DNA from: Peptostreptococcaceae bacterium pGA-8
Lineage (GTDB): Bacteria; Bacillota; Clostridia; Peptostreptococcales; Anaerovoracaceae
Assembly (NCBI GenBank): GCA_900112915.1
Contig: FONK01000008.1
Coordinates: 1-64,000, forward strand
DNA length: 64,000 nt
Direction of reading: 5' to 3'
Shown here: piece after piece, positions 32,658 through 42,475 of the stretch
How positions within the stretch are numbered: position 1 is the stretch's first letter
How the letters are laid out: every line of letters begins with the position of its first letter
Notes under the pieces: model-generated
What the model was told of the DNA's origin: nothing
What the model saw: the letters and a program-made list of their open reading frames with translations, nothing else
The model's database searches: none
Position numbers and translations under genes: made by a program

Positions 32658-35564
32658 TTAAATATTTCTGCTTATTGCAAGCCTAATTTCATTGCCTATA
32701 AGGTTTAACCATGGCTTTAAATGCGACCTTGGAGTCGGGGCAGGATCCGGTTTATTATCAGGATCTTCATCAGGCTTCTCCGGTGTTTCCAGCTTCATCT
32801 CAGGATCAATAGGGAATTGCTTAGGATCAGGATTATGCTTATGACAGTAGTATGTTGGAATTTTCTTAGCTTCTTCTTCATCATCCTCATCAAATTCCTT
32901 TTCGATTTGGTTAGGACAATCCGGAGTAGCTAAAAAGCCCGTATCTTCGCAAATCATGACTTTCTTTAGCTTACCGCTGTATTTCCCAAGATTTTTTTCT
33001 GTACCGACTATATAGTATTCACCGTTTACACTTGTTACATTGCTCGGTGCAGAAGGGTAGCTTCCCTGTAAAGCCTTTGGAATCTGATTCATTATTACAC
33101 CCCAGAGGTCGGTCGCCCTATTGCCATATCCGGACATTGCCAAATTGACATCATTACCCATCCACAGTGAAGCTGTGTACTTAGGTGTAAATCCGACAAA
33201 CCAGCTGTCAAACTTATTAGTTGTAGTACCGGACTTACCGCCGGCTGCCACTCCCCGTGTAGCAGCTGTTGGACATATACCATGAGATACGACTGATTTT
33301 AGCATGCTTGTCATAATGAAAGCTGTACCCGGATCAATTACCTTGTGTGCCTCGCTTTCCTTTGAGGTAAGTATTTCTTTTCCATTTCTGTCCAGAACAT
33401 TTGAGTAAGATGATACATCTTTTCTTACTCCGCCATTAGGGAATGCTGTGTAGGCACTGGCAATTTCTAATGGGCTTATGCCGGTATTCATACCGCCAAG
33501 GGCAATTGCTGCAGGGTTCATATCATTACTTGCACCTTCTCGAACAAGGGTGGTAATTCCAAACTTTTCCAGCATATCGGCTCCGTAGTTTTGTCCGATT
33601 TGGAGCAATACCTTAACGGCACAGGTGTTTAATGACTGTTCCATAGCAGTTCTAAGGGTCTGCTTGCCACTGTAAGTATTAGTTGCATTGGTAGGCCATA
33701 CTCTTCCATCGATAGTTGTTTTTTCGTCAATTACCGGTGAAGAAGCGGTTATATAGTCACCCCAGTATTTATCGCCCTGCTTATCGATATTAAAATTGCT
33801 GTATGTATGCCTCTTTCCGGCTGCAACTTCCTCAACACTTTGCTGGATTGCAGCTCCATAAACTGTAAGAGGCTTTATTGCGGAACCCGGTTGACGAGGG
33901 GAGGTGGCTCTGTTATGAAGCTTCTGTCCGACCGTATTTCTTCCACCTACCATAGCCTTAAGCTCGCCTGTTGAGTTGTCAATAATTGTCATTGCCGCCT
34001 GAGGCTGAATAATTTGTTGCTCAAGCTTATATGATGTCGGATTTATATTGATGGTACCATCATCATTAAATGTGAAAAAGTCAGGATAGTTTTTTATAAA
34101 TTCCTTTGAAATTACCAGATTACCATCATTATCCTTTTTCTTGAAATTTTGAGGTATATTGATAAATCCACCATTAATGGCATAAAGCTGACCGTCTATA
34201 TATGTGTACATAGGCTTCATTTCCACACTCACATCGTTCTTGCCATGTACCTTGGTATCATAAAGGTTAATTCTCTTATCAGCATATATTATTATGCTGC
34301 CGTCGTTGTTTTTAACAGCTTCATCGGCAGATAATGTCATGATGCCGTTTTCGTCGATCATATTGTCTACATTGTAGAGCATGATTTTGCCTGATGATGT
34401 CATGATGTTTTTATTTCTGTCAAAAGCAATATCGACAGCATCAGGAAAGTTATTGTCGTTAGCAAATTCTTTTTCAATTACGCCTTGGGCTTGAGCATCC
34501 ATTGTGGAATAAATCTTTAATCCGCCTTTGTAAACTTGATCCCAGGCAGTCTGGTAATCCAGATTTTCTTTTGCCATTAGATCTTTGATTACATTTTCAA
34601 TTGCATAATCAGTAAAGTAGGTTCCGTTTGAATGATCAGTTTCATAGCTCGGATTAATAAAGCTCCTCAGGGGTATTGCCTTAGCTTCATCATACTGCTT
34701 TTTTGTAATATAATTCTGCTCCTTCATCAGCTTTAAACATGTTTCACGACGATTTTTCGTTATGTCGTTTATAACATATATCCCTTGAGGCGTTTTCTTA
34801 AGAACATTCTCACTGTTGGGATCTACAGCACCTTGTTCAACTAACTGAACAAGAGCATAGGTGGAAGGCGACTGGGGTATAGTCGCCAGGGCCGCACATT
34901 CGACCAAATTGAGTTCAGAAACATCCTTTGAGAAATATGCTTGAGCAGCGGCTTGTACACCACTTGCGTTGTTTCCTAAATAAATCGTATTAAGGTATGT
35001 AGTAAGAATTTCTTTTTTACTTAGCTTTCGTTCCAAAATCACAGTATAGTATGCTTCAACGATTTTTCTGCGAAGAGTGCGCTTTGACATATCCTCCTTC
35101 AGAAAAAGGTTACGAGCCAGCTGCTGTGTAATGGTACTGGTTCCGCTTACTCTGGAATTATTGAAAAGGGAGTCCTTTATAGCTCCGAACATTCTGATAA
35201 GGTTAAATCCATGGTGATTCCAGAAAGTTTTATCCTCCAGAGCTACGAATGCATTTTTTAAGTCATCAGGAAGATCCTCATATTTTACACTTGTACGGGA
35301 TGCGCCTTCGTAAATCCTATCGATTTCATTTCCTTCATCGTCATACAATACAGTGCTTTCTGACAAAATCTTATAAATATCATCTGTATTTATTTTAGGA
35401 GCTTGGTGTATTACAATGGCTGTATAAGCAACTGCCGCCAAAACTAAAGCAAAAATTAAGCTTAAAACTGATAATAATACTTTCTTTTTTAAACTCATAG
35501 CTTTAATAGAGGAGCCCGCCTTAGTTTTAGGTGGTGCTCCTTTTTGTTTCTTAATGCTTTTCAT
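32658..35564 (-). CDS. Class A penicillin-binding protein (bifunctional transglycosylase/transpeptidase)
   Basis: 968 residues; polymerises and crosslinks peptidoglycan outside the membrane. A basic cytoplasmic tail and one anchor helix (about 27-52) lead into a GT51 domain with the catalytic ALEDKTFWNHHG and GTSTITQQLARN blocks. The transpeptidase has SAIK (about residue 563), SLN and KSGTT motifs. Some 150 residues between the two domains form an inserted segment. After a cysteine pair (CEDTGFLATPDC) the tail is acidic and proline-rich (PDEDPDNKPDPAP). Close to PBP1A/PonA. It is divergent from comEC. Confidence 0.95.
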   Translation of the reverse strand: MKSIKKQKGAPPKTKAGSSIKAMSLKKKVLLSVLSLIFALVLAAVAYTAIVIHQAPKINTDDIYKILSESTVLYDDEGNEIDRIYEGASRTSVKYEDLPDDLKNAFVALEDKTFWNHHGFNLIRMFGAIKDSLFNNSRVSGTSTITQQLARNLFLKEDMSKRTLRRKIVEAYYTVILERKLSKKEILTTYLNTIYLGNNASGVQAAAQAYFSKDVSELNLVECAALATIPQSPSTYALVQLVEQGAVDPNSENVLKKTPQGIYVINDITKNRRETCLKLMKEQNYITKKQYDEAKAIPLRSFINPSYETDHSNGTYFTDYAIENVIKDLMAKENLDYQTAWDQVYKGGLKIYSTMDAQAQGVIEKEFANDNNFPDAVDIAFDRNKNIMTSSGKIMLYNVDNMIDENGIMTLSADEAVKNNDGSIIIYADKRINLYDTKVHGKNDVSVEMKPMYTYIDGQLYAINGGFINIPQNFKKKDNDGNLVISKEFIKNYPDFFTFNDDGTININPTSYKLEQQIIQPQAAMTIIDNSTGELKAMVGGRNTVGQKLHNRATSPRQPGSAIKPLTVYGAAIQQSVEEVAAGKRHTYSNFNIDKQGDKYWGDYITASSPVIDEKTTIDGRVWPTNATNTYSGKQTLRTAMEQSLNTCAVKVLLQIGQNYGADMLEKFGITTLVREGASNDMNPAAIALGGMNTGISPLEIASAYTAFPNGGVRKDVSSYSNVLDRNGKEILTSKESEAHKVIDPGTAFIMTSMLKSVVSHGICPTAATRGVAAGGKSGTTTNKFDSWFVGFTPKYTASLWMGNDVNLAMSGYGNRATDLWGVIMNQIPKALQGSYPSAPSNVTSVNGEYYIVGTEKNLGKYSGKLKKVMICEDTGFLATPDCPNQIEKEFDEDDEEEAKKIPTYYCHKHNPDPKQFPIDPEMKLETPEKPDEDPDNKPDPAPTPRSHLKPWLNLIGNEIRLAISRNI

Positions 35565-35596
35565 AATAAGTCCTTTACATACTAATTTTTTAACTT

Positions 35597-35625
35597 ATTA
35601 TACCATATCAGACGGCTCTAAACAA
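35597..35625 (-). promoter_or_regulatory. Promoter of the penicillin-binding protein gene
   Basis: On the minus strand TTGTTT (35625-35620) and TATAAT (35602-35597) with a 17-base spacer, 33 bases before the start codon. Confidence 0.75.
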
Positions 35626-35638
35626 GAATTTTAAGGGC

Positions 35639-35668
35639 TTGTAAGTGAGAAAACAAAAATGGTATAAT
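35639..35668 (+). promoter_or_regulatory. Promoter of comEC
   Basis: TTGTAA (35639-35644) and TATAAT (35663-35668) with an 18-base spacer. Divergent from the promoter at 35597-35625. Confidence 0.65.
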
Positions 35669-35701
35669 ATGGTAAATGAGTTGGTTTCAATGTTTTAAAC
35701 A

Positions 35702-37969
35702 ATGCGAAGGAAGCTGTTTTTCTGTGGAGTAAGCCAATGGGCTTCGATAATGCTCATAGACACCTTTGGACTTCCAATAAGCCTGCTGACAATGACTTTT
35801 TTGTTAATTTCGGCAAAATTTTCTAATAGTATTAGCAATATTATGGATGACAGCACAAAAAAGTTGATTGTTCTTGGAGCTGTTGTCGGGCTGAGTGCAG
35901 GCTTTTTTAGGGGCTTTGAGTTCGATAAAATTCAGCAATCGGTAAATCTAAAGGAGGAAGCTGATTTTTTTACCGGTTATGTTGAACAGTCATATATAGG
36001 TGAGGATTGCCACTATTTAATTAATCTTAATAATTACAATGGATACAATGCAAAGGTTATAGTTAAAGAATATGATAAAAATAAAAAGCGCCACGATGTT
36101 AAAAACAAACATAATGCTCATATAAAAACGAACTTTCTGCCGGGAGATTTAGTTAGGCTTCAAGGTAAACCGGAGCTGCCGAAGGATGCAGGAAATCCGA
36201 GATGCTTTGACTATAGAAAGTATTTAAGAGCCAAAGAGATTCACTTTACCATGACGGCAAGCAGCATGAAGAAAATTGGGCAGGAGCAAGGGGCTGTTGT
36301 AAAGCTAAAGCGAAAGCTGCATGTTGCAAAACTTCGGTTTATCAACAATATAGATAGCAGTGAAGCCGTAAGAGGAGTAATTGCCGGAATTTTATTTGGC
36401 AGTAAGGAACTGCTGGATGAAGATTTGTATGATGCATTTAGAAAAAATTCTACAGCACATATCTTGGCGGTTTCAGGTCTACATGTGGGAATCATATATT
36501 TGCTTTACAGAAAAATATTCAGAAAATTCCCCAATAAAGGTATTTCAGCGGTATTTATCATTATCCTGCTTATATATGGACAGATGACCATGTGGACTCC
36601 ATCTGTGACCAGGGCAATTATACTTACCTTATTGGCAATAGCCGGTAATTTTTTAAATCGGGCTTATGATTTTGTTACGGCTATAAGTGCCACATCGTTT
36701 ATAATGCTTATTATTAATCCCCTGCAGGCACAGCTGCCATCTTACCAAATGTCATTTCTTGCAGTGCTGGGAATAGGATTTTTATTACCAATTTTAGAAT
36801 ATGTTATGCCATCCTGGTTGGCTGTAATGACATCTGTTCAGCTTCCCATGTCAATATATGGAGCCTATATGTTCAATTATTTGTCCTTCGGCGGATTTGT
36901 TTTTAATTTACCGACCATAGCGCTGACAGCATTAATAGTTCCCGTTGGAATGGCTCAATATATCATATGTTTCATGGGAGTAGAATTTCATTTGCTGAAT
37001 AAGATTATTTGGGGGCTTGGATTTTTGGTTTCTAAAATTAATCTAAAGGGAGATGAAATTATTAATCTGGGAAGAGATGTCATATCACCACCTCTTTACA
37101 TCGTAGTTTCATCTATCCTGCTTATTTTCTTTTTCTCTTCTGAATGTGCATATATTCACCGGAAAAGAGCCTTGAAAAAAGAAGTTTTGCTGGCAGCCGC
37201 TGCTATTTTTATATTAGCATTGCCATTTGTCAAGGCGGATATTACAGACTTTGACAAGGCAGGCTTTGTATTTGTCGATGTTGGGCAGGGAGATTGTTTG
37301 CATGTGAAAAGCCCTCAGGGTAAAGCTATGTTAATTGATGGAGGAGGCAGTAGAGACTATAATTTAGGAGAGAAAACCTTGAAACCATATCTTCTTAAAA
37401 ATAGATTTGGAAGTCTTGATTTGGCGGCAATTACACACTGGGATATGGACCACTCTAAAGGGATTGAAGAACTATCGAGGTGCTATGAAATAAGGGGATT
37501 TTTCGATGGAAAGCATGAATTATTGCTAAAAAATTTAGAAGAGGAAGAATTTAAGATTACTGTTCTGTGGCCACTGGATAAAAGAGTTGCAGCTGTCGAT
37601 AATGATAGATCCAACGTATTCATGGTGGAAAACAAGGGCATCAGGGTTCTGGTTACAGGTGATATAAGCAGTGCTGTTGAAGATACCTTAGTTAATTTAT
37701 ATGGTAATCAACTGAAAGCCCATGTTTTAAAGGTTTCGCACCATGGAAGCAGATATAGCAGTTCTCCTAAATTTTTAGACACAGTTAAGCCTAAGGCAGC
37801 TGTAATCGGTGTAGGAAAAAATTATTATGGTCATCCTGCAGATTCGGTATTGAAGCTTCTTGAAGAAAGAAAAATCGAAATATATCGTACGGATTTAGAT
37901 GGAGCGGTGGGGATTTGCGGAAACGAGAAGGAGTGGAAGGTAGTGACCAATCGTTCCCGTAGAAATTAG
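35702..37969 (+). CDS. comEC: ComEC/Rec2 DNA-uptake channel protein
   Basis: 755 residues. N-terminal hydrophobic helices and a soluble OB-like region (about 75-190) precede the competence domain with the signature HILAVSGLHVGIIYLLY (about residues 256-272) and several membrane helices. The C-terminal metallo-beta-lactamase-like domain has VDVGQGDCL, THWDMDHSKG and SHHGSRYSSS. ComEC passes single-stranded DNA through the membrane. The start is uncertain: no ribosome binding site precedes 35702, and an in-frame ATG at 35750 is an alternative. comEA is not adjacent. Confidence 0.92.
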   Translation: MRRKLFFCGVSQWASIMLIDTFGLPISLLTMTFLLISAKFSNSISNIMDDSTKKLIVLGAVVGLSAGFFRGFEFDKIQQSVNLKEEADFFTGYVEQSYIGEDCHYLINLNNYNGYNAKVIVKEYDKNKKRHDVKNKHNAHIKTNFLPGDLVRLQGKPELPKDAGNPRCFDYRKYLRAKEIHFTMTASSMKKIGQEQGAVVKLKRKLHVAKLRFINNIDSSEAVRGVIAGILFGSKELLDEDLYDAFRKNSTAHILAVSGLHVGIIYLLYRKIFRKFPNKGISAVFIIILLIYGQMTMWTPSVTRAIILTLLAIAGNFLNRAYDFVTAISATSFIMLIINPLQAQLPSYQMSFLAVLGIGFLLPILEYVMPSWLAVMTSVQLPMSIYGAYMFNYLSFGGFVFNLPTIALTALIVPVGMAQYIICFMGVEFHLLNKIIWGLGFLVSKINLKGDEIINLGRDVISPPLYIVVSSILLIFFFSSECAYIHRKRALKKEVLLAAAAIFILALPFVKADITDFDKAGFVFVDVGQGDCLHVKSPQGKAMLIDGGGSRDYNLGEKTLKPYLLKNRFGSLDLAAITHWDMDHSKGIEELSRCYEIRGFFDGKHELLLKNLEEEEFKITVLWPLDKRVAAVDNDRSNVFMVENKGIRVLVTGDISSAVEDTLVNLYGNQLKAHVLKVSHHGSRYSSSPKFLDTVKPKAAVIGVGKNYYGHPADSVLKLLEERKIEIYRTDLDGAVGICGNEKEWKVVTNRSRRN

Positions 37970-38057
37970 ATGCTGTTGCAGTGACCATGATGCCGCAGTT
38001 GTTAGCATTAGCATACAGAATTGCGAAAAAATATTTGGAATTATAGCCTTAATTAAA

Positions 38058-38085
38058 TTGATATATTAAGAAAAAATGATATAAT
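38058..38085 (+). promoter_or_regulatory. Promoter of holA
   Basis: TTGATA (38058-38063) and TATAAT (38080-38085), 16-base spacer, with an upstream TG (38077-38078) making an extended -10. Confidence 0.75.
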
Positions 38086-38147
38086 CATACTATGTATTAA
38101 AATAAATTTTTTTATTAAATATTGAATATGAATCAGGGAAGCAATTA

Positions 38148-39161
38148 ATGGCTTATAATAATAAAAAATCGAAGGGCTTAGGTTTTGAGGCTTTCACAAA
38201 AAACATAAAAAAAGGCATAGAAAAGGGCATTATTATCTTGTGGGGTGAGGAAGACTATCTGATTAACTGGGCTGTGTCCAGAATTATTTCGAGATATATA
38301 AATCCGGCAACCAAAGAAATGGATTTAATGGAGTTTTCTGATGAGAATTATTCAATTGACAGCCTTATGGAAGCAGCCGAGACTATGGCTTTTTTGTCTG
38401 AGAAAAGAGTAATAATTATCAAGGGAGTTTTTCCTGAAAACTTTGAAGAAATTGAGAATTTATATATTAATGACAGCAATACCCTTGTGGTTTTTGTTTA
38501 TCATAAGGAAAAGCTTGAGAAAGCAGAGAAAATTAAACATAAATGTGATGGATACTACTTTGGCAAGCTTGAGTTTAAGGAACTGGCCTCTTTTATTACA
38601 AAGAGAATGAGCAAATGGCAATGGAAAATTGAGCATGCTCAGCTCAGGCATCTGATAGATGCTACAGGATATAACCATAGGGACAGTGATTACAGTCTAT
38701 TTGACCTGGTAAATGATATTGATAAGCTCAGGGCTTATTGCAAAGACGGCATTGTGACCAATGAAGATATAGATGAGATTATAGTAGGCGATAAGGAAAC
38801 CTTCATCTTTGAATTCCTTGATGCTTTATCAGCGGATAAAAAAGCTACAGCTCTTGAAATGTTCAAGAATATGGATGCAAAGGATATGAATGTATTTCAG
38901 TTATTGGCAAGTATAATTTCTCAGTTTGAAATCGCTCTATCGCTTAGACAATTATTAAATGACGGCGTTAATTATAAGGACGGAGCAAGGTTTTTGCGGA
39001 TCAATGAGTATAGAGCTAAAAGAATTTTGGGTTTAGCCAATCGATTGACGATGGAAAGGCTGAAGGAAGGACTTTTGAAGGCCTATAACGTGGAAAAGGA
39101 CATAAAGAGCGGACTGCTTTCAGAATCACTGGCGGTAGAACTGTTCATTATGGGGATATAA
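38148..39161 (+). CDS. holA: DNA polymerase III delta subunit
   Basis: 337 residues; clamp-loader subunit that opens the sliding clamp. The family blocks are loosely conserved: ILWGEEDYLINWAVSRI near residue 25, an AAA+-like middle without a Walker A lysine motif, and a C-terminal LFELLDALS/LLASIISQFEIALSLRQL collar region. The order comEC-holA is common in Firmicutes. rpsT, which often follows, is missing. Confidence 0.88.
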   Translation: MAYNNKKSKGLGFEAFTKNIKKGIEKGIIILWGEEDYLINWAVSRIISRYINPATKEMDLMEFSDENYSIDSLMEAAETMAFLSEKRVIIIKGVFPENFEEIENLYINDSNTLVVFVYHKEKLEKAEKIKHKCDGYYFGKLEFKELASFITKRMSKWQWKIEHAQLRHLIDATGYNHRDSDYSLFDLVNDIDKLRAYCKDGIVTNEDIDEIIVGDKETFIFEFLDALSADKKATALEMFKNMDAKDMNVFQLLASIISQFEIALSLRQLLNDGVNYKDGARFLRINEYRAKRILGLANRLTMERLKEGLLKAYNVEKDIKSGLLSESLAVELFIMGI

Positions 39162-39173
39162 AGGAATTAATGA

Positions 39174-40085
39174 ATGAAAAAGCAAACTATGGCTGATTTA
39201 AGCCTGATCTTAGTCACATTTTTCTGGGGAGCATCCTACTATTTAGTAGACTTGGCTATGAAGGAGATGGGACCATTAACATTAAATGCATACAGATTTT
39301 TAATAGCCTTCATAGTTGCCGGTGTAATTGCATTTAAGTATCTGAAGGATGTAAACAAGACGACTTTGAAGTATAGTGCTTTGGTTGGCAGCGCACTGTT
39401 TCTGGTTTATGTATGTGTAAATTTAGGAGTTCAGAGGACGACTCTTTCCAATGCAGGTTTTTTGTGTGCATTAACGGTTATTATTACACCTTTGTTGGAG
39501 ATTATATTTTTAAAAAGAAAGCTGACTGCAAAGATCGAAATTTCCGTAGCGATGAGCTTGCTGGGAATTGTTCTTTTGACTTTGAAGGAAAACTTCTCAA
39601 TTAACTATGCTAATCTCTTGGGGGATATTCTCTGCATGGGTTGCGGATTTTTCTATGCTATAGATTTACTTCTTACAGAAAGAGCTGTGTCAAGTGAAAA
39701 AGTAAATCCATTTCAGCTGGGAGTTTTTCAATTGCTTTTTGCCGGATTGCTGAACTTGATTGCGGCCTTTGCCTTTGAAAAGCCCGGTCTTCCGGTGGAT
39801 AATAAGGTTACAATATCAGTTCTGTTTCTAGCGATTTTTTGTACAGGAGCAGCTTTTATAATTCAGGCTGTGGCACAGAAATATACAAAGGCCAACAGAG
39901 TTGGTATTATATTCACATTAGAGCCTGTATTTTCAGCCGTTGTAGCCTATCTTCTTGCCGGAGAAGTATTGGGAGCACAGGGTTATGTGGGAGCAGCATT
40001 AATGGTTGCAGCTCTTTTGTTCATGGAGAGCAACTTTAAGTTTTTGGAGAGTAAAAAGTCCAAGGCAAAAAAGACTAAAATATAG
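39174..40085 (+). CDS. DMT-superfamily transporter (EamA domains)
   Basis: 303 residues with about ten hydrophobic helices in two EamA repeats (about 8-140 and 155-290). WGASYYLVDLAMKEMGPLTLNAYRF and the second-half EPVFSAVVAYLLAGE block are typical. It ends with a lysine-rich tail, inside-facing by the positive-inside rule. Substrates of this family vary (amino acids, nucleotide precursors) and cannot be deduced. AAGGAA precedes the ATG. Confidence 0.88.
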   Translation: MKKQTMADLSLILVTFFWGASYYLVDLAMKEMGPLTLNAYRFLIAFIVAGVIAFKYLKDVNKTTLKYSALVGSALFLVYVCVNLGVQRTTLSNAGFLCALTVIITPLLEIIFLKRKLTAKIEISVAMSLLGIVLLTLKENFSINYANLLGDILCMGCGFFYAIDLLLTERAVSSEKVNPFQLGVFQLLFAGLLNLIAAFAFEKPGLPVDNKVTISVLFLAIFCTGAAFIIQAVAQKYTKANRVGIIFTLEPVFSAVVAYLLAGEVLGAQGYVGAALMVAALLFMESNFKFLESKKSKAKKTKI

Positions 40086-40090
40086 ATTTT

Positions 40091-40107
40091 TATAGCAATT
40101 TGCTATA
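40091..40107. promoter_or_regulatory. Perfect 17-bp palindrome overlapping the -35 of the redox operon (candidate operator)
   Basis: TATAGCAA-T-TTGCTATA is a perfect inverted repeat with one central base, too tight for a hairpin loop, and not followed by a T-tract. Its right arm contains the -35 element. It does not match the Rex consensus (TTGTGAA-n4-TTCACAA) as I know it. Confidence 0.45.
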
Positions 40108-40128
40108 GATATAAGTTTATATTACGAT
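40100..40128 (+). promoter_or_regulatory. Putative promoter of the redox operon
   Basis: TTGCTA (40100-40105) and TACGAT (40123-40128) with a 17-base spacer. A small CCTGA/TCAGG hairpin (40133-40149) lies in the leader before AGGAGG (40175-40180). Confidence 0.5.
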
Positions 40129-40188
40129 AAAACCTGACCTTTAATCAGGGGAAGCAGTAATAGTAAATTCACATAGGAGGATGTACGA

Positions 40189-40698
40189 ATGAGTGAAAAA
40201 TGTTGTTGTTGCGGAAATTCAGGGAATCAGTTCAAGGAGCTTGAACCTACTCTGGAAAAATACGCAAGGGTACCGGGAAGTCTTATTACTATCCTGCAGA
40301 AGGCTCAAGAAATATATGGATATTTGTCTATAGACGTAATTCATCATATTTCCAAGGCGACAGGCATAAAACCGGCTAAAATTTATGGAGTGGCGACTTT
40401 TTATGCACAATTTAGGCTACAGCCTATAGGCAAAAACCTTATTATGCTATGTCAGGGAACTGCATGTCATGTAAACGGTTCTCAGATGATAGAGGAAGCT
40501 GTCTGTGAATATCTTGGCATTTCCGATGGAGAAACCACTGAGGACGGAATTTTTACTCTAAATAATGTTGCCTGTCTCGGATGCTGTTCACTGGCACCTG
40601 TAATGATGGTGCAAAGTGCTGACGGTGATGAAACTTATGGAAATCTAACTAAGGATAAGGTTAGAGAAATTCTGGCTGAAATTAGAGAAAGAGCATAG
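40189..40698 (+). CDS. HydC/NuoE-like [2Fe-2S] thioredoxin-fold subunit
   Basis: 169 residues of the 24-kDa complex I subunit family. The [2Fe-2S] ligands are in CQGTACH (about 88-93) and CLGCC (about 127-131). KIYGVATFYAQFRLQP is the conserved helical block. An unusual CCCC run sits at residues 5-8. Partner of the NuoF-like protein 12 bases downstream; together they would pass electrons from NAD(P)H. AGGAGG lies upstream. Confidence 0.93.
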   Translation: MSEKCCCCGNSGNQFKELEPTLEKYARVPGSLITILQKAQEIYGYLSIDVIHHISKATGIKPAKIYGVATFYAQFRLQPIGKNLIMLCQGTACHVNGSQMIEEAVCEYLGISDGETTEDGIFTLNNVACLGCCSLAPVMMVQSADGDETYGNLTKDKVREILAEIRERA

Positions 40699-40709
40699 GA
40701 GGTAGCAGG

Positions 40710-42458
40710 ATGAAGGTAATAATTGGACAAGGAAGCTGTGGTATTGCTACCGGAGCAAAGAAAACACAGGCTGAATTTGAAAAGCAAATTACTGCACAGA
40801 AGGCGAAGGCGGAAGTAGGATTTACCGGTTGTGTAGGAACCTGCTATCTGGAACCTATTGTGGATGTTTACGATGACAACGGCGCTTTCACAAGATATGT
40901 AAAGGTGCAGCCTGAAAAGGTTGAAAGAATTGTGGCGGAGCATATCAAGGGTGGCAGGATTGTTGAAGAATATGCAATTTCAAAGGAAGATGAGCAATTT
41001 ATCGAAAAACAGAAAAGAGTTGTTTTGAGACATTGTGGAATGATAAATCCTGAGGATATTGAAGAGTATCTTGCTGTAGGCGGATATGAAGCAACTAAAA
41101 AGGTTGTTACATCAATGACACAGAATGAGGTTATTGAAGAAATCAAAGTTTCAGGTCTTAGAGGCAGAGGCGGTGCAGGGTTCCCAACTTGGTTTAAATG
41201 GAATGCCGCAAAGGGAAATCCGGGCAAGGAGAAGTATATTGTCTGTAACGCAGACGAGGGAGACCCGGGAGCATTCATGGACAGATCCGTACTTGAAGGA
41301 GACCCCCATGCTCTTATTGAGGGTATGATAATAGGCGGCTTTGCAATGGGAGCAACAGAGGGTGTGATCTACTGCAGAGCTGAATATCCATTGGCAATTA
41401 AGCGTTTAGAAAAGGCTATGGAGCAGGCGAGAGAAAAGGGTTATTTAGGAAAGAACATATTCGGTAGTGGATATGATTTTGACCTTAGAATAAAGGCCGG
41501 AGCAGGAGCCTTCGTATGTGGAGAGGAAACTGCTTTAATTGCATCTCTTGAAGGCGAAAGAGGAATGCCAAGGCTTAAACCGCCATTCCCTGCACAGAAG
41601 GGATATTGGCAGCAGCCAACTAATATTAACAATGTTGAAACCTTTGCCAATGTTCCATGGATTATTGCCAACGGCGGTGCAGCCTTTGGAGCAATGGGTA
41701 CAGAAAAGTCCAAAGGCACCAAGGTCTTCGCCCTTGCCGGAAAGATTAAGAAGGGTGGACTTGTAGAGGTTCCAATGGGACTTCCTTTGAAGGATGTTAT
41801 CTTTGGAATTGGTGGAGGAATCAAGCAGGATAAAGAATTTAAAGCTGTACAGATGGGTGGACCGTCAGGCGGATGTATTCCTAAAGAATTAATTGATACT
41901 CCGGTAACCTATGAGGATATTAACAAAACAGGAGCAATCGTAGGCTCCGGAGGAATGATTGTAATGGATGAGAATACTTGTATGGTTGACATGGCGAGAT
42001 ATTTCTTAGACTTTACAAGAAAAGAATCATGCGGAAAATGTAACTACTGTAGAATTGGTACAAAGAGAATGTTGGAAATTCTCGAAAGAATTACCAAGGG
42101 AGAGGGAAGAGATGGAGACATTGAGCTTCTCGAAGAATTGGCAGTTAAAATTAAGGACGGCTCCATGTGCGGCCTTGGGCAGACCGCTCCAAATCCGGTA
42201 CTTACAACAATCAGATACTTTAGAAATGAATATGAAGACCATATTTACAAGAAAAAGTGTACCGCTAAATCCTGCAAGGATTTAATAAGCTTCCATATTA
42301 AGGATTCCTGTGTCGGATGTACTGCGTGTGCAAGAAAATGTCCGGTCAATGCGATTTCCGGTGAAGTAAAGAAAAAGCATGAAATAGATCAGAATCTATG
42401 TATTAAATGTGGTAAATGTGAAGAAACTTGTAAGTTTGCTTCAATAGAAAGACTGTAG
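40710..42458 (+). CDS. HydB/NuoF-like FMN- and NAD-binding iron-sulfur subunit
   Basis: 582 residues. An N-terminal thioredoxin-like domain (1 to about 85) has three visible cysteines (C10, C41, C45). The NuoF core has GLRGRGGAGFPTWFKW (FMN/NAD loop, about 149-164), CNADEGDPGAFMDR, and the [4Fe-4S] site SCGKCNYCRIG with a later C. Two ferredoxin [4Fe-4S] sites follow at the C-terminus (CVGCTACARKCPVNAI and CIKCGKCEETCKF). This domain order matches HydB of bifurcating hydrogenases and related enzymes. No hydrogenase H-cluster motif exists in the operon, so the third subunit defines the reaction. Confidence 0.94.
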   Translation: MKVIIGQGSCGIATGAKKTQAEFEKQITAQKAKAEVGFTGCVGTCYLEPIVDVYDDNGAFTRYVKVQPEKVERIVAEHIKGGRIVEEYAISKEDEQFIEKQKRVVLRHCGMINPEDIEEYLAVGGYEATKKVVTSMTQNEVIEEIKVSGLRGRGGAGFPTWFKWNAAKGNPGKEKYIVCNADEGDPGAFMDRSVLEGDPHALIEGMIIGGFAMGATEGVIYCRAEYPLAIKRLEKAMEQAREKGYLGKNIFGSGYDFDLRIKAGAGAFVCGEETALIASLEGERGMPRLKPPFPAQKGYWQQPTNINNVETFANVPWIIANGGAAFGAMGTEKSKGTKVFALAGKIKKGGLVEVPMGLPLKDVIFGIGGGIKQDKEFKAVQMGGPSGGCIPKELIDTPVTYEDINKTGAIVGSGGMIVMDENTCMVDMARYFLDFTRKESCGKCNYCRIGTKRMLEILERITKGEGRDGDIELLEELAVKIKDGSMCGLGQTAPNPVLTTIRYFRNEYEDHIYKKKCTAKSCKDLISFHIKDSCVGCTACARKCPVNAISGEVKKKHEIDQNLCIKCGKCEETCKFASIERL

Positions 42459-42475
42459 GAAGGAGATAGAATAAT

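Noticed and set aside
40133-40149. CCTGA/TCAGG hairpin as a terminator of the DMT transporter
   Set aside because: The stem is five bp and no T-tract follows.
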